Shown here in pieces: positions 19,761-30,929 of a stretch of 64,000 nucleotides of DNA (within the stretch, counting starts at the first letter, position 1; each line of letters opens with the position of its first letter). The notes beneath the pieces were generated by a model. It was given only the letters and a program-made list of their open reading frames with translations, was not told where the DNA came from and did no database searches. Position numbers and translations under genes: made by a program. Source of the stretch: Pseudomonas syringae CC1557 (GTDB taxonomy: Bacteria; Pseudomonadota; Gammaproteobacteria; Pseudomonadales; Pseudomonadaceae); NCBI RefSeq assembly GCF_000452705.1, contig NZ_CP007014.1:1178001-1242000 (forward strand), read 5' to 3'.

Positions 19761-20624
19761 ATGTCCTACCGAATTCCGTTGGTGTTGGGTTGTGTTCTGG
19801 GCGCTGTTGCACCGCTTGCGCTGGCTGATAACGGTCGCTTGATCGCCACGGGAGGCGCAACCAGCATTGAAGGCAGTGCTGGCGGTGGCATCACGCCCTG
19901 GGCGGTGATCACCGGTTATAGCGAGCAGGGCGAGTGGGGCGCAACGGCCTTTGCCACGCATGTCAATCTGCCGGATTACAACCTGGACGTCGCAGGCCTG
20001 GCTTTCGCTTACGGTAACCGCGTCGAACTGTCCTACGCTCACCAGCGTTTCGATATCAGCACCTTGCAGCATCGGCTCAGCCTGCCGGACGATAACCTCA
20101 GCCAGGACGTGTTCGGCGTCAAATTGCGCTTGTTCGGCGACCTGATCTACGACAACCTGCCGCAGGTATCGCTGGGCGTGCAGTACAAACACCAGAATGA
20201 TTTTCTCATCCCCAGCCTGGTCGGCGCGCAGCGTGATTCGGACGTTGAAGGTTACCTGACGGCCAGCCGGTTGTTCATGGGCGCGGCGTTCGGCTACAAC
20301 GTGGTGGTCAACGGCGGAGTGCGTTACAGCCGTGCCAACGAAACCGGCCTGCTCGGGTTTGGCGGTGACCGGCGTGACAGCCGCAGCGTGCTCAAGGAAG
20401 GTTCGGTAGCGGTCTTGTTCAACCCTCGCTGGGCAATGGGTGTCGAATATCGCGAGAAGCCGGACAACCTGTCGTTCGCAGGCGAAAGCGATTGGGCAGA
20501 CGTGTTCGTCGGGTACTTCCCCAACAAGCACCTGTCTGTCGTGCTGGCCTACGCAAGGCTGGGTGAAATCGCCACGCTGGATAACCAGAACGGTACCTAC
20601 CTGTCCGTGCAGGGGAGCTTCTGA
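19761..20624 (+). CDS. DUF3034 family outer-membrane-like beta-barrel protein
   Basis: 287 residues: signal peptide (MSYRIPLVLGCVLGAVAPLALA) followed by glycine- and aromatic-rich alternating strands (NGRLIATGGATSIEGSAGGGITPWAVITGY, GVQYKHQND, GVEYREKPDNLSF) and a C-terminal Phe after YLSVQGSF, as in outer-membrane barrels. Recognised as the DUF3034 family; function unknown. Its stop shares a base with the following haemoglobin gene (TGATG), so it is part of the same translationally coupled unit. Confidence 0.8.
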   Translation: MSYRIPLVLGCVLGAVAPLALADNGRLIATGGATSIEGSAGGGITPWAVITGYSEQGEWGATAFATHVNLPDYNLDVAGLAFAYGNRVELSYAHQRFDISTLQHRLSLPDDNLSQDVFGVKLRLFGDLIYDNLPQVSLGVQYKHQNDFLIPSLVGAQRDSDVEGYLTASRLFMGAAFGYNVVVNGGVRYSRANETGLLGFGGDRRDSRSVLKEGSVAVLFNPRWAMGVEYREKPDNLSFAGESDWADVFVGYFPNKHLSVVLAYARLGEIATLDNQNGTYLSVQGSF

Positions 20625-21046
20625 TGAGGCGTTTGTTGATCTGCCTGATGCTGACGCTGCTGGCCGGTTGCGCGCAGCAACCGGCTAAGGACGACAGCCT
20701 CTATCAGGACCTGGGCCAGCGTGCCGGTATCCAGCGGGTTGTTGAAGGCATGCTGATCAATGTGGCCAGGGATGCGCGCATCTCCGAGCACTTCAAAAGG
20801 GTCAACATCGTGTTGTTGCGCGACCGGCTGGTAGAGAAACTGTGTGTCGAAGCCGGCGGGCCATGCCGCTATGCCGGCGACAGCATGGCCGAGTCCCACA
20901 AAGGCCAGAACCTGACACCCAGCGACTTCAATGCGCTGGTCGAAAACCTGATTGCATCAATGGATGCCGAGAACATCCCTGTCCCCGTACAAAATCGCCT
21001 CATCGCCCGGCTGGCTCCGATGAGGGGCGAGGTGATCGGCAAGTAA
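20624..21046 (+). CDS. group 1 truncated haemoglobin, lipoprotein form
   Basis: 140 residues. Begins with a lipoprotein signal (MRRLLICLMLTLLAGCAQQ), so it is expected to be anchored outside the cytoplasm. The globin domain starts DSLYQDLGQRAGIQRVVEGM; the proximal haem-binding His is in MAESHKGQNLTPSDFNALVENL. Truncated globins bind O2 and NO. An exported lipid-anchored one beside a c-di-GMP phosphodiesterase suggests gas or redox sensing or protection, but this is inference. Confidence 0.85.
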   Translation: MRRLLICLMLTLLAGCAQQPAKDDSLYQDLGQRAGIQRVVEGMLINVARDARISEHFKRVNIVLLRDRLVEKLCVEAGGPCRYAGDSMAESHKGQNLTPSDFNALVENLIASMDAENIPVPVQNRLIARLAPMRGEVIGK

Positions 21047-21049
21047 CCT

Positions 21050-21180
21050 GACTCATGACGGTTGATGACTATCGTGCCAATGCTCCGTGTTGACATGCAG
21101 TCCGTGACGCGCCATGACTGCAATGTGACGCGGAGCGTCACGAAATGCATTACCACGCAGAGCGTGGTAACGAGAATCAA
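21050..21180. repeat. REP-like hairpin repeats between the haemoglobin gene and cysS
   Basis: Contains GTGACGC-GGA-GCGTCAC (21125-21141) and TTACCACGC-AGA-GCGTGGTAA (21150-21170), both perfect stems with three-base loops. Same families as the clusters near 25.8, 31.0, 53.3 and 62.0 kb. Sits between two converging genes and could act as a bidirectional terminator or mRNA 3' stabiliser. Confidence 0.8.
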
Positions 21181-21196
21181 AATCAGCCTGCCTTGA

Positions 21197-22579
<1,383 letters not shown>

Positions 22580-22598
22580 TTTCTGCCCCTCAGACATC

Positions 22599-24293
22599 TC
22601 AGGTCCAGGAATCCCGCAACGTCACCGTGCGGTTGAAGACGGGTCGACCAGGTTTCGAGTCCTTGATGTCCGCGCAGAAATAACCTTCGCGTTCGAACTG
22701 GAAACGGTCTTCCGGTTGCGCTTGCCCCAATGAAGGCTCGGCACGACAACCAGTCAGTACTTGCAGGGAGTCCGGGTTGATGTTGTCCAGGAAGCTGGCA
22801 CTGTCTTCGGCTTTCTCCGGGTTGGCGGAGCGGAACAGGCGATCATACAAGCGCACTTCACATTCCACGCTTTCTGCCGCTGGCACCCAGTGCACGACGC
22901 CCTTGACCTTACGACCTTCAGGGTTCTTGCCCAGGGTGTCAGGATCGTAGGAGCAACGCAGTTCGACGATATTACCGTCGGCATCCTTGATCGCTTCGTC
23001 GGCACGAATCACATAGCTGCCACGCAAACGCACTTCGCCGTTCGGCTCCAGACGCTTGTAGCCTTTTGGCGGCTCTTCCATGTAATCGTCGCGGTCGATG
23101 TAGATTTCCCGCGAAAAAGGCAGCTCGCGCACACCGAGGTCTTCTTTCGGATGGCGCGGCAGCTCCAGCTTCTCGACCTGACCTTCCGGATAGTTGGTGA
23201 TCACGACTTTCAGCGGGCGCAGCACGCACATGGCGCGCGGAGCGCTGTGGTCGAGATCATCACGAATGCTGAATTCGAGCATGCCGAAATCGACCACGCC
23301 GTCGGAGCGGTTGGTGCCGATCATTTCGCAGAAATTGCGAATCGACTTCGGCGTGTAGCCGCGACGGCGGAAGCCTGACAACGTCGACATGCGCGGGTCA
23401 TCCCAACCGCTGACGTGTTTCTCGTCAACCAGTTGCTTGAGCTTGCGCTTGCTGGTGATGGTGTAGTTCAGGTTCAGGCGCGAGAACTCGTACTGGCGCG
23501 GCTTGCACGGCACCGGCAGGTTGTCGAGGAACCAGTCATACAGTGGACGATGGCTTTCGAACTCCAGCGTGCAGATCGAATGGGTGATCCCTTCGATGGC
23601 ATCCGACTGACCATGGGTGAAGTCATAGATCGGATAGATGCACCACTTGTCGCCCGTCTGGTGGTGATGGGCATGCCGAATGCGATAGATGATCGGGTCA
23701 CGCAGGTTCATGTTCGGCGAGGCCATGTCGATCTTGGCGCGCAGAACACGAGCGCCGTCTTCGAATTCGCCGGCCTTCATGCGTGCGAACAGGTCGAGGT
23801 TTTCCTCGGCGCTGCGTTCACGGAACGGGCTGTTCTTGCCCGGTTCGGTCAGGGTGCCACGGTATTCGCGCGCCTGCTCGGGAGTCAGGTCGTCCACATA
23901 GGCCTTGCCCGCCTTGATCAGTTCGACAGCCCAGTCGTGCAACTGATCGAAATACTGCGAGGCATAGCGCACTTCACCCGCCCACTCAAAGCCCAGCCAT
24001 TTGACGTCACTCATGATGGCGTCGATGTATTCCTGGTCTTCCTTGGCCGGGTTGGTGTCGTCGAAACGCAGGTGCGTATCGCCACCGAACTCCTTGGCCA
24101 GACCGAAATTCACGCAAATCGACTTGGCATGACCGATGTGCAGGTAGCCGTTGGGCTCCGGCGGGAAGCGGGTAATGATTTTGCTGTGCTTGCCCGAATC
24201 CAGGTCGGCCTGCACGATCGGACGCAGAAAATTGGTCGGTACGGCTGGGCCTGCCTTTGAATTGGCAGCGGGTTCTGGAGTGGGCTTGCTCAT
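22599..24293 (-). CDS. glnS: glutaminyl-tRNA synthetase
   Basis: Class Ic synthetase that charges tRNA-Gln directly. 564 residues. HIGH motif [21 protein letters not shown]-like VISKR equivalent reading TITSKRKL, and the anticodon-binding C-terminal beta domains ([23 protein letters not shown]). It is followed by cysS on the same strand. Confidence 0.97.
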   Translation of the reverse strand: MSKPTPEPAANSKAGPAVPTNFLRPIVQADLDSGKHSKIITRFPPEPNGYLHIGHAKSICVNFGLAKEFGGDTHLRFDDTNPAKEDQEYIDAIMSDVKWLGFEWAGEVRYASQYFDQLHDWAVELIKAGKAYVDDLTPEQAREYRGTLTEPGKNSPFRERSAEENLDLFARMKAGEFEDGARVLRAKIDMASPNMNLRDPIIYRIRHAHHHQTGDKWCIYPIYDFTHGQSDAIEGITHSICTLEFESHRPLYDWFLDNLPVPCKPRQYEFSRLNLNYTITSKRKLKQLVDEKHVSGWDDPRMSTLSGFRRRGYTPKSIRNFCEMIGTNRSDGVVDFGMLEFSIRDDLDHSAPRAMCVLRPLKVVITNYPEGQVEKLELPRHPKEDLGVRELPFSREIYIDRDDYMEEPPKGYKRLEPNGEVRLRGSYVIRADEAIKDADGNIVELRCSYDPDTLGKNPEGRKVKGVVHWVPAAESVECEVRLYDRLFRSANPEKAEDSASFLDNINPDSLQVLTGCRAEPSLGQAQPEDRFQFEREGYFCADIKDSKPGRPVFNRTVTLRDSWT

Positions 24294-24500
24294 AAGATCC
24301 TTGGCATACTGTGCGCGGCCAGGGTAGGCCGACTAAATCAAAGCGCTTATCATAGCCGAAGCGGTCAAGCCCCTGACAACAGACTGCGTACTTGAAGGTA
24401 TAAAAGCTGCAAAAGCGGGGAAAAATGTAACCTCGCCTGTAAACTGCGCGTCAGGGTCATACTACGACCATTCATACCTGCCCAGAGAGCGACTTTTCAT

Positions 24501-25004
24501 ATGTCCAAAGTAAAGCTGACCACCAACCACGGCGACATCGTTCTGCAACTCAACGCAGAAAAAGCGCCGCTGACTGTAGCCAACTTCATCGAATACGTTA
24601 ACGCCGGCCACTACGAGAACACGGTTTTCCACCGTGTCATCGGCAACTTCATGGTCCAGGGCGGCGGTTTCGAGCCAGGCATGAAAGAAAAGAAAGACAA
24701 GCGCCCGAGCATCCAGAACGAAGCCGACAATGGCCTGCCGAACAAGAAGTACAGCGTTGCCATGGCCCGCACCATGGAGCCGCATTCGGCTTCCGCGCAG
24801 TTCTTCATCAACGTGGCTGACAACGCGTTCCTGAACCACAGCGCAAAGACCACTCAGGGCTGGGGTTATGCGGTGTTCGCCGAAGTGATCGAAGGCACTG
24901 ACGTGGTCGACAAGATCAAAGGCGTCCCGACTTCCAGCAAGGCTGGTCATCAGGACGTACCGGTAGAAGACGTGATCATCGAGAAAGCCGAGATCATTGA
25001 GTGA
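24501..25004 (+). CDS. ppiB: peptidyl-prolyl cis-trans isomerase B (cytoplasmic cyclophilin)
   Basis: Cyclophilin that catalyses proline isomerisation during folding. 167 residues, no signal peptide. Active-site segments [28 protein letters not shown] and [11 protein letters not shown] are intact. Divergent from glnS; the stop overlaps the lpxH start. Confidence 0.96.
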   Translation: MSKVKLTTNHGDIVLQLNAEKAPLTVANFIEYVNAGHYENTVFHRVIGNFMVQGGGFEPGMKEKKDKRPSIQNEADNGLPNKKYSVAMARTMEPHSASAQFFINVADNAFLNHSAKTTQGWGYAVFAEVIEGTDVVDKIKGVPTSSKAGHQDVPVEDVIIEKAEIIE

Positions 25005-25747
25005 TACTGCTGATCTCCGATCTGCATCTTGAACAGGAGCGCCCGGACATTACCCGGGCGTTTCTGGATCTCCTTGCCGGCCGCGCCCGCACTGCCGAGG
25101 CGCTGTACATTCTCGGGGATTTCTTCGAAGTGTGGATCGGCGACGATGCGATGTCGCCTTTCCAGCTTTCGATCTGCAAAGCCCTGCGCGAACTGAGCGA
25201 CAGCGGCACACGAATTTTTCTGATGCACGGCAACCGTGACTTCATGATCGGCAAGGGCTTTTGCAAGGCAGCGGGTTGCACGCTGTTGAGCGATCCCAGT
25301 GTCGTACAGTTGAACGGTGAGCCTGTGCTGCTGATGCACGGCGACAGCCTGTGTACCCGCGATGAAGGCTATATCCGGATGCGCCGCTATCTGCGCCATC
25401 CGCTGACGCTTTTCATCCTGCGCCACCTGCCGCTGAGCACTCGCCACAAACTGGCGCGCAAGCTGCGTAACGAAAGCCGCGCGCAAACCAGCATGAAAGC
25501 CAACGATATTGTCGATGTGACCCCGGAGGAAGTGCCGAGGATCATGCAGCAGTTCGGCGTGCGTACGCTGGTTCACGGCCATACCCATCGCCCGGCGATC
25601 CATAAGTTGCAGATTGGCGATCAGGCGGCCAGACGCATTGTGCTGGGTGACTGGGATCGTCAGGGCTGGACGTTGCAGGTGGATGGTCAGGGATTCAATC
25701 TGAGTTCGTTCGACTTTGTGCCCGAGACGACTGCGTTGTTGAATTGA
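25001..25747 (+). CDS. lpxH: UDP-2,3-diacylglucosamine diphosphatase LpxH
   Basis: Peripheral-membrane metallophosphoesterase that hydrolyses UDP-2,3-diacylglucosamine to lipid X, the fourth step of lipid A synthesis. 248 residues from a GTG start inside the ppiB stop (GTGA). Metal-binding motifs [32 protein letters not shown] and HGHTHRP. Confidence 0.95.
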   Translation: MILLISDLHLEQERPDITRAFLDLLAGRARTAEALYILGDFFEVWIGDDAMSPFQLSICKALRELSDSGTRIFLMHGNRDFMIGKGFCKAAGCTLLSDPSVVQLNGEPVLLMHGDSLCTRDEGYIRMRRYLRHPLTLFILRHLPLSTRHKLARKLRNESRAQTSMKANDIVDVTPEEVPRIMQQFGVRTLVHGHTHRPAIHKLQIGDQAARRIVLGDWDRQGWTLQVDGQGFNLSSFDFVPETTALLN

Positions 25748-25759
25748 TGGCGCGGAAAC

Positions 25760-25830
25760 GCTGCGGTTCAGTGGTGTCATACCACTCCGCGTGGTAATGC
25801 AGTTCGTGACGCTCTGCGTCACACGGCTGT
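25760..25830. repeat. REP-like hairpin repeat after lpxH
   Basis: ATACCACTCCGCGTGGTA-type stem followed by GTGACGC-TCT-GCGTCAC (25806-25822). It lies right before the broken MFS transporter gene and may mark the deletion endpoint. Confidence 0.75.
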
Positions 25831-25902
25831 TCTGCGACATCAATGATGCATGTTTCTGGCTCAGGTCACCTTTGCGCCCTTACGGCGCCCTAGGGGTGCT
25901 TC

Positions 25903-26676
25903 GTGTTCGCGGCCATCCCGGCCATCATCATTGCGATCATGGCGCGCAAGCTCAAAGAGAGCCCGCAATTCCAGATCCACCAGCGCATCACTCAACTGCG
26001 CAAGAAAGGTGACGTCAGTCAGGCGCAAGCCGTGGCCCAGACTTACGGGGTCGATTACGACGAGCACAGCAAGGCCGGTTTCAGCGCCGCCTTCAGAGGT
26101 TCTTCGCTTCGCGCCACGCTGGTGATCGGTGTGGCGATCCTGCTCAACTGGGCGGCGATCCAGGTGTTCAGCGTGCTGGGCACCACGGTGATCGTCAGTG
26201 TTCACCACATCTCGTTTGAAAACTCGCTGATCATTCTGGTGCTGTCCAACCTGGTGGGCTACTGCGGTTACCTGTGTCATGGCTGGATGGGTGACCGGAT
26301 CGGCCGTCGCAACGTGATCGGCCTTGGCTGGATGCTCGGCGGTCTGGCCTTCGCCGGTATGCTCTACGGGCCAAGCAGCATGGTTATGGTTGTCGGGCTT
26401 TACAGCCTGGGGCTGTTCTTCCTGATCGGACCTTACTCGGCGGCGTTGTTCTTCATCAGTGAAAGCTTCCCGACCAGCATCCGTGCCACCGGTGGCGCAA
26501 TCATTCATGCCATGGGGCCGCTTGGCGCCGTGGTGGCCGGTTTCGGTGCCACGTCGGTACTGAGCGCTGGCGGTGACTGGCAGACGTCGGCGCTGTACTT
26601 CGGTGCCGTGCCTTGCTTCCTGTCGGGTGCGCTGATGTTCGCTGCCAAGCATGTGCGACCTGAAACCGTGAAATAA
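25903..26676 (+). pseudogene. 5'-truncated MFS transporter, C-terminal half
   Basis: Frame open for 257 residues from a GTG, with an in-frame stop 12 bases upstream. The product begins within the sixth membrane segment (FAAIPAIIIAIMARKLKESPQFQIHQ), continues through the central loop and six further segments, and carries the second-half MFS motif GWMGDRIGRRNVIG. Whole transporters of this family have about 430-450 residues, so roughly the first half is lost. The homologous 5' sequence is replaced by REP-like and unrelated DNA. It heads the SDR-CobW operon and probably imported that pathway's substrate. Confidence 0.8.
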
Positions 26677-26686
26677 GGAGCAGCCC

Positions 26687-27448
26687 ATGATTCGTAAAGT
26701 TGCAATGGTTACCGGTGCCGCCAGCGGCATCGGTCAGGCGCTGGCCGTGGCCTTCGCCCGCCAGGGTGTTGCCGTGGCAGGCGGGTATTACCCGGCTGAC
26801 CCGCATGATCCGGAAAGAACCCGTCAACTGGTGGAGGCAGCGGGCGGAGAATGTCTGATGCTGCCGCTGGACGTGACCTTCACCGAATCAGTCGATGATC
26901 TGGCTGTGCAGGCAGTCAAGACTTTTGGCCGCCTCGACTACGCGGTGGCCAATGCCGGGTTGCTGCGTCGGGCGCCGTTGCTGGAAATGACGGACCAGCG
27001 CTGGAACGAAATGCTCGACGTGGACCTGACCGGCGTGATGCGTACTTTTCGCGCGGCGGCCCGGCACATAGGCGAGGGCGGGGCGCTGGTGGCGATCTCT
27101 TCGATTGCCGGTGGAGTTTACGGCTGGCAGGACCATTCCCATTACGCAGCGGCCAAGGCGGGCGTACCGGGTCTGTGTCGTTCATTGGCGGTGGAACTGG
27201 CGCCGAAAGGCATTCGGTGCAACGCGGTGATTCCGGGCTTGATCGAGACGCCGCAGTCGCTGGACAGCCAGAACTCGCTGGGGCCGGAAGGTCTCGCACA
27301 GGCAGCTAAAGCCATCCCGCTGGGCCGCGTCGGCCGAGCGGATGAGGTCGCTGCGCTGGTACGTTTTCTGTGCAGTGACGAAGCCAGTTACCTGACCGGG
27401 CAAAGCATCGTCATCGACGGCGGGTTGACCGTACGCTGGCCGGGGTAG
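26687..27448 (+). CDS. short-chain dehydrogenase/reductase (SDR), first copy
   Basis: 253-residue classical SDR: cofactor motif [11 protein letters not shown] motif (VANAGLL), catalytic Ser (ISSIAGG) and YxxxK (HYAAAKAG), C-terminal [16 protein letters not shown](P)-dependent oxidoreductase; substrate unknown. Ten bases after the MFS remnant with an AAGGAG ribosome site, in the same orientation as the genes that follow. Confidence 0.85.
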   Translation: MIRKVAMVTGAASGIGQALAVAFARQGVAVAGGYYPADPHDPERTRQLVEAAGGECLMLPLDVTFTESVDDLAVQAVKTFGRLDYAVANAGLLRRAPLLEMTDQRWNEMLDVDLTGVMRTFRAAARHIGEGGALVAISSIAGGVYGWQDHSHYAAAKAGVPGLCRSLAVELAPKGIRCNAVIPGLIETPQSLDSQNSLGPEGLAQAAKAIPLGRVGRADEVAALVRFLCSDEASYLTGQSIVIDGGLTVRWPG

Positions 27449-27494
27449 ACCGAAGCGGACCCGATCAATGCAAGAGATCGATGTGTGAGCGCAA

Positions 27495-27550
27495 AAGTGT
27501 GGGAGCGACCGTGGCGCCGCTCCGCCTTGCTCGCGAAGAGGTCGGTGCAG
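27495..27550. repeat. Pseudomonas REP element between the SDR genes
   Basis: Segment GTGGGAGCGACCGTGGCGCC...CTTGCTCGCGAAGAGG resembles the classic Pseudomonas REP (GTGGGAGCGGGCTTGCTCGCGAA) and differs from the GTGACGC-type repeats elsewhere in the window. It sits inside an apparent operon. Confidence 0.65.
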
Positions 27551-27630
27551 ACGCTGGAAATGGAGTGTCTGTCACTGAGCTTTGGTGCGCACCAAGCAGT
27601 GATCCCCAAACCAACCAAGGACCCCAACCC

Positions 27631-28380
27631 ATGCAACAACTCAAACAAAAGCGGGCAGTGATCACCGGTGCAGGCAGCGGCATTGGTGCCGCCATCGCCC
27701 GTGCCTACGCCGTTGAAGGCGCGCATCTGGTGCTGGGTGATCGTGATCCGGCCAGCCTGGCAAAGGTCGCCGAACAATGCCGCCAGCTTGGCGCGCACGT
27801 GCAGGAATGTGTGGCTGACGTCGGCAGTGTCGAAGGTGCGCAGGCCAGCGTCGATGCCTGCGTCGCGCACTACGGTGGCATCGACATTCTGGTCAATAAC
27901 GCGGGCATGCTCACTCAGGCCCGCTGCGTCGACCTGAGCATCGAGATGTGGAACGACATGTTGCGCGTCGACCTGACCAGCGTATTCGTGGCCAGCCAGC
28001 GGGCGTTGCCACACATGATTGCGCAGCGCTGGGGACGCATCATTAATGTTGCGTCGCAACTGGGCATCAAGGGCGGTGCCGAGCTGACGCATTACGCCGC
28101 CGCGAAGGCCGGGGTTATCGGCTTCAGCAAATCGCTGGCACTGGAAGTCGCCAAAGACAACGTGCTGGTCAACGCCATCGCGCCCGGTCCTATCGAAACA
28201 CCGCTGGTGGCGGGCATCAGCAGCGCCTGGAAAATCGCCAAGGCTGCCGAGCTGCCGCTGGGCCGTTTCGGTCTGGCCGAAGAAGTCGCGCCTGTGGCCG
28301 TGCTGCTGGCCAGTGAGCCGGGAGGCAACCTGTTCGTCGGTCAGACACTGGGCCCCAATTCCGGCGATGTCATGCCATGA
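27631..28380 (+). CDS. short-chain dehydrogenase/reductase (SDR), second copy
   Basis: 249-residue SDR: TGAGSGIG cofactor loop, NNAGML, catalytic Ser in VASQLGIKGG, YAAAKAG, and a C-terminus ending QTLGPNSGDVMP. Clearly diverged from the preceding SDR, so not a recent duplication. The ATG at 27631 is chosen; upstream in-frame sequence is the REP element. Likely acts in the same pathway as the other genes of this operon; substrate unknown. Confidence 0.85.
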   Translation: MQQLKQKRAVITGAGSGIGAAIARAYAVEGAHLVLGDRDPASLAKVAEQCRQLGAHVQECVADVGSVEGAQASVDACVAHYGGIDILVNNAGMLTQARCVDLSIEMWNDMLRVDLTSVFVASQRALPHMIAQRWGRIINVASQLGIKGGAELTHYAAAKAGVIGFSKSLALEVAKDNVLVNAIAPGPIETPLVAGISSAWKIAKAAELPLGRFGLAEEVAPVAVLLASEPGGNLFVGQTLGPNSGDVMP

Positions 28381-28402
28381 GCAACCTGCTGGAGCACCGC
28401 TG

Positions 28403-28702
28403 ATGTGTGGACTGTGTGGCCTGTTGGGCGAAGACGTGCACTGGAGCGATCCGCTGGCAGCCGAGCTGCCCCGGCGGCGCGAGCGTTTGCGGCGTATCGC
28501 TGCGATCAACAAGGTGGTCGCGCCGTTTCGTCTCAAGGTCGAGGACTTTCAGGGCGTTTCCTACTTGCTGCTCGGTGCCACCGGCAAGCAGGAGCTGGCA
28601 ACCGGTCTGGAACAGCTTTGGCAGAAAGCCGAACTGTTGATCGGGCGGCCGCTGGATCCCCTGGATGCCGGTCTGCTTGAGCATCTGCAGAGGTCATCAT
28701 GA
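28403..28702 (+). CDS. small conserved protein with N-terminal MCGLCG motif
   Basis: 99 residues starting MCGLCGLLGEDVHWSD, with GGAG eight bases before the ATG. Family not recognised. The two cysteines in the first five residues resemble a metal site and superficially the N-terminus of Ntn glutamine amidotransferases, but the protein is far too short for that fold. It overlaps the CobW-family gene by four bases, so a metal-related role is plausible but unproven. Confidence 0.7.
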   Translation: MCGLCGLLGEDVHWSDPLAAELPRRRERLRRIAAINKVVAPFRLKVEDFQGVSYLLLGATGKQELATGLEQLWQKAELLIGRPLDPLDAGLLEHLQRSS

Positions 28703-29706
28703 GCATTGCCCTGAATGTGATTACCGGCTTCCTCGGCAGCGGCAAGACCACCTTGCTCAAGCGCCTGCTGGCCGACGAAAACATGGGCGATACGGCGCTG
28801 CTGATCAACGAGTTCGGCGATGTCGGCATTGACCACCTGCTGGTCGAAGAAGTAGCGCCGGACACCGTGCTGCTGCCCAGCGGCTGTGTCTGCTGCACCG
28901 TGCGCGGCGAATTGAAAGACGCTTTGCTCAGCCTGCTTGATCGGCGTAATCGCGGGGAAATTCCGGCGTTTCGGCGAGTGATTCTGGAAACCACCGGCCT
29001 GGCTGATCCGGCGCCTATCCTCACCACGCTGAGTAACGACCCGCAATTGCGCGGTCGCTTTCACATCGGCTTGATCGTTACCCTGGTGGATGCCTGTCAC
29101 GCGGCGTTGCAAGAACGCCTGCACCCGGAGTGGCTGGCCCAGATTGCGGCGGCGGATCGGCTGTTGCTGAGCAAGACTGACCTGGTGGACGAGTCCGCGC
29201 TCGACGCGCTGCGTCAGCATCTGCAAGCGCTGAATTTTTCTGCGCCGCTGCTGGACACGGCGCAGGTTCATAGCGGTGATCAGTTGCTGCTCGGGGAGGG
29301 CGTGCGTAGCGCCGAGCCGGCGGCCGAAGTGACCCGCTGGCAACTGCACCGCGTCGAGTCGACGGCAGCGCGTCATGGCGACGCGCAGGTCTGCTGCCTG
29401 ACCTTCGAGCGTCCGCTCGACTGGGTCGGTTTCGGGGTGTGGCTATCGATGCTGTTAAGATGCCACGGCGAACGAATCCTCCGTGTCAAAGGGCTGCTTA
29501 ACGTGAACGACAACCAGGCTCCCATCGTGATTCATGGCGTGCAGCATTGCCTGCACGCGCCCGTGCATCTTGCGGCCTGGCCGGGAGAGGATCGGACTTC
29601 GCGACTGGTGTTCATTTTGCGCGGGCTTGACCCGGAGTTGTTGCGTCGCTCGTTCGAGGTGTTTTCCAGCAGCTTCGCCCCGCCGCGAAGCGAGTCAGCC
29701 GCATGA
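28699..29706 (+). CDS. CobW/COG0523 family metal-binding GTPase
   Basis: 335 residues. Walker A GFLGSGKTT, metal-binding CxCC motif GCVCCTVRG, ETTGLADPAP, guanine motif SKTD, and the CobW C-terminal domain (RVKGLLNVNDNQAPIVIHGVQHC...TSRLVFILRGLD). Family members deliver metals (Zn, Co, Fe) to enzymes. Inside this operon it may metallate a pathway enzyme. Overlaps both neighbours by four bases. Confidence 0.88.
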   Translation: MSIALNVITGFLGSGKTTLLKRLLADENMGDTALLINEFGDVGIDHLLVEEVAPDTVLLPSGCVCCTVRGELKDALLSLLDRRNRGEIPAFRRVILETTGLADPAPILTTLSNDPQLRGRFHIGLIVTLVDACHAALQERLHPEWLAQIAAADRLLLSKTDLVDESALDALRQHLQALNFSAPLLDTAQVHSGDQLLLGEGVRSAEPAAEVTRWQLHRVESTAARHGDAQVCCLTFERPLDWVGFGVWLSMLLRCHGERILRVKGLLNVNDNQAPIVIHGVQHCLHAPVHLAAWPGEDRTSRLVFILRGLDPELLRRSFEVFSSSFAPPRSESAA

Positions 29707-30899
29707 CCATCACCTTGCGCGTCCTCGGCACCTCGGTGACCTTGCTCGAATCCTTGCGTGAGCGGGCCGAGCAGGAACTGGGCATTAAGCTGGTCTATCA
29801 GATTCATGACGTGCAGACCGCGCAACGCATCGCGGTCATGCAGCCGGACAGTTACGACCTCTACGACCAATGGTTCCACAACGTCGACTTCGTCTGGCCG
29901 GCGCGGGCGATTCAGCCTATCGACACGCGGCGTATCGCGCTGTGGCATGAAATCAACGACCTGCCCAAACGAGGGCGGTTGCGGCCTACAGATCAACCGG
30001 GCAGTGGCAGCGTGCCCAGCGAGCGTTTGTTCGTACAGCACGACGGCAGTCTGGGCAGTGCGGTGACCGAGCGCATCAGCATGCTGCCACTGACCCACAA
30101 CGCCGACAGTTTCGCCTACCGCCCCGAGCGCTTGCCGGACGGTCTGAGTTCTGCCGATGAAAGCTGGGGCTGGTTGCTGGACCCTGCATGGGGCGGGCGT
30201 ATCGCGTTACAGAGCGACGCGGCCATCGGTGCTCTGGATGCGGCACTGGCCGTGCAAGGTGCGGGTCTCGCGAAATTCAACGACATCGGCAACATGAGCA
30301 TCGAAGAGATCGACCTGCTGGCCGATGTGCTGGTGCGTAAACAGCAGCAAGGGCATTTCGGCGCATTCTGGTCCGATGACGAAGAAGCTGCCGAACTGAT
30401 GCTCAGCCCGACAATCGACATCCAGAGCCTGTGGTCGCCGACGCTGGTCAGGCTGCACCGCGCTGGCGTGAAATACCGGGTGGCGGTGCCTAAGGAAGGC
30501 TATCGCGGCTGGTTCGGCGGGCTCTCCCTGTCACGCCACGCCAAGGGCCCGGTGCTGGATGCCGCCTATGCCTACCTGAACTGGTGGCTGTCCGGCTGGC
30601 CGGGCGCCGTGATGGCGCGGCAGGGTTATTACATCGGCAACCCGGCGCGCAGTCGCTACCACCTGAGCGCAGCCGAATGGGACTACTGGTACGCCGGCCT
30701 GCCGGCTCGCGAACAACTCCTCGGCAGTGACGGCCTGCCACTGATCGACGCCGGAGAAGTTCGCGACGGCGGCTCTTACGAAGAGCGCATGGGCCACATC
30801 GCCGTATGGAACTCGGTCATGAACGAACACAACTACCTCGTCCGCCGCTGGAGCGACATCCTGCGCGCCAGTGGCAAAAGCAGCGCGAAAGCGCGCTAG
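29703..30899 (+). CDS. PotD/PotF-like solute-binding protein without signal peptide
   Basis: 398 residues with a spermidine/putrescine-type binding-protein fold: YDLYDQWFHNVDFVWPARAIQPIDTRRI, ADSFAYRPERL, WGWLLDPAWGGRIAL, YLNWWLSGWPGAVMARQGYYIGN. The N-terminus (MTITLRVLGTSVTLLESLRERA) begins directly with the first fold strand, and no hydrophobic leader or lipobox is seen. No permease or ATPase gene is nearby. Either it works in the cytosol or the ancestral leader was lost. Overlaps the CobW gene by four bases. Confidence 0.8.
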   Translation: MTITLRVLGTSVTLLESLRERAEQELGIKLVYQIHDVQTAQRIAVMQPDSYDLYDQWFHNVDFVWPARAIQPIDTRRIALWHEINDLPKRGRLRPTDQPGSGSVPSERLFVQHDGSLGSAVTERISMLPLTHNADSFAYRPERLPDGLSSADESWGWLLDPAWGGRIALQSDAAIGALDAALAVQGAGLAKFNDIGNMSIEEIDLLADVLVRKQQQGHFGAFWSDDEEAAELMLSPTIDIQSLWSPTLVRLHRAGVKYRVAVPKEGYRGWFGGLSLSRHAKGPVLDAAYAYLNWWLSGWPGAVMARQGYYIGNPARSRYHLSAAEWDYWYAGLPAREQLLGSDGLPLIDAGEVRDGGSYEERMGHIAVWNSVMNEHNYLVRRWSDILRASGKSSAKAR

Positions 30900-30929
30900 G
30901 TATTCGCATTGATCGAGGCCCTCGAGAGC

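Noticed and set aside
28403..28450. MCGLCG protein as a class II glutamine amidotransferase.
   Set aside because: 99 residues is too short and nothing beyond the first residues matches that fold.
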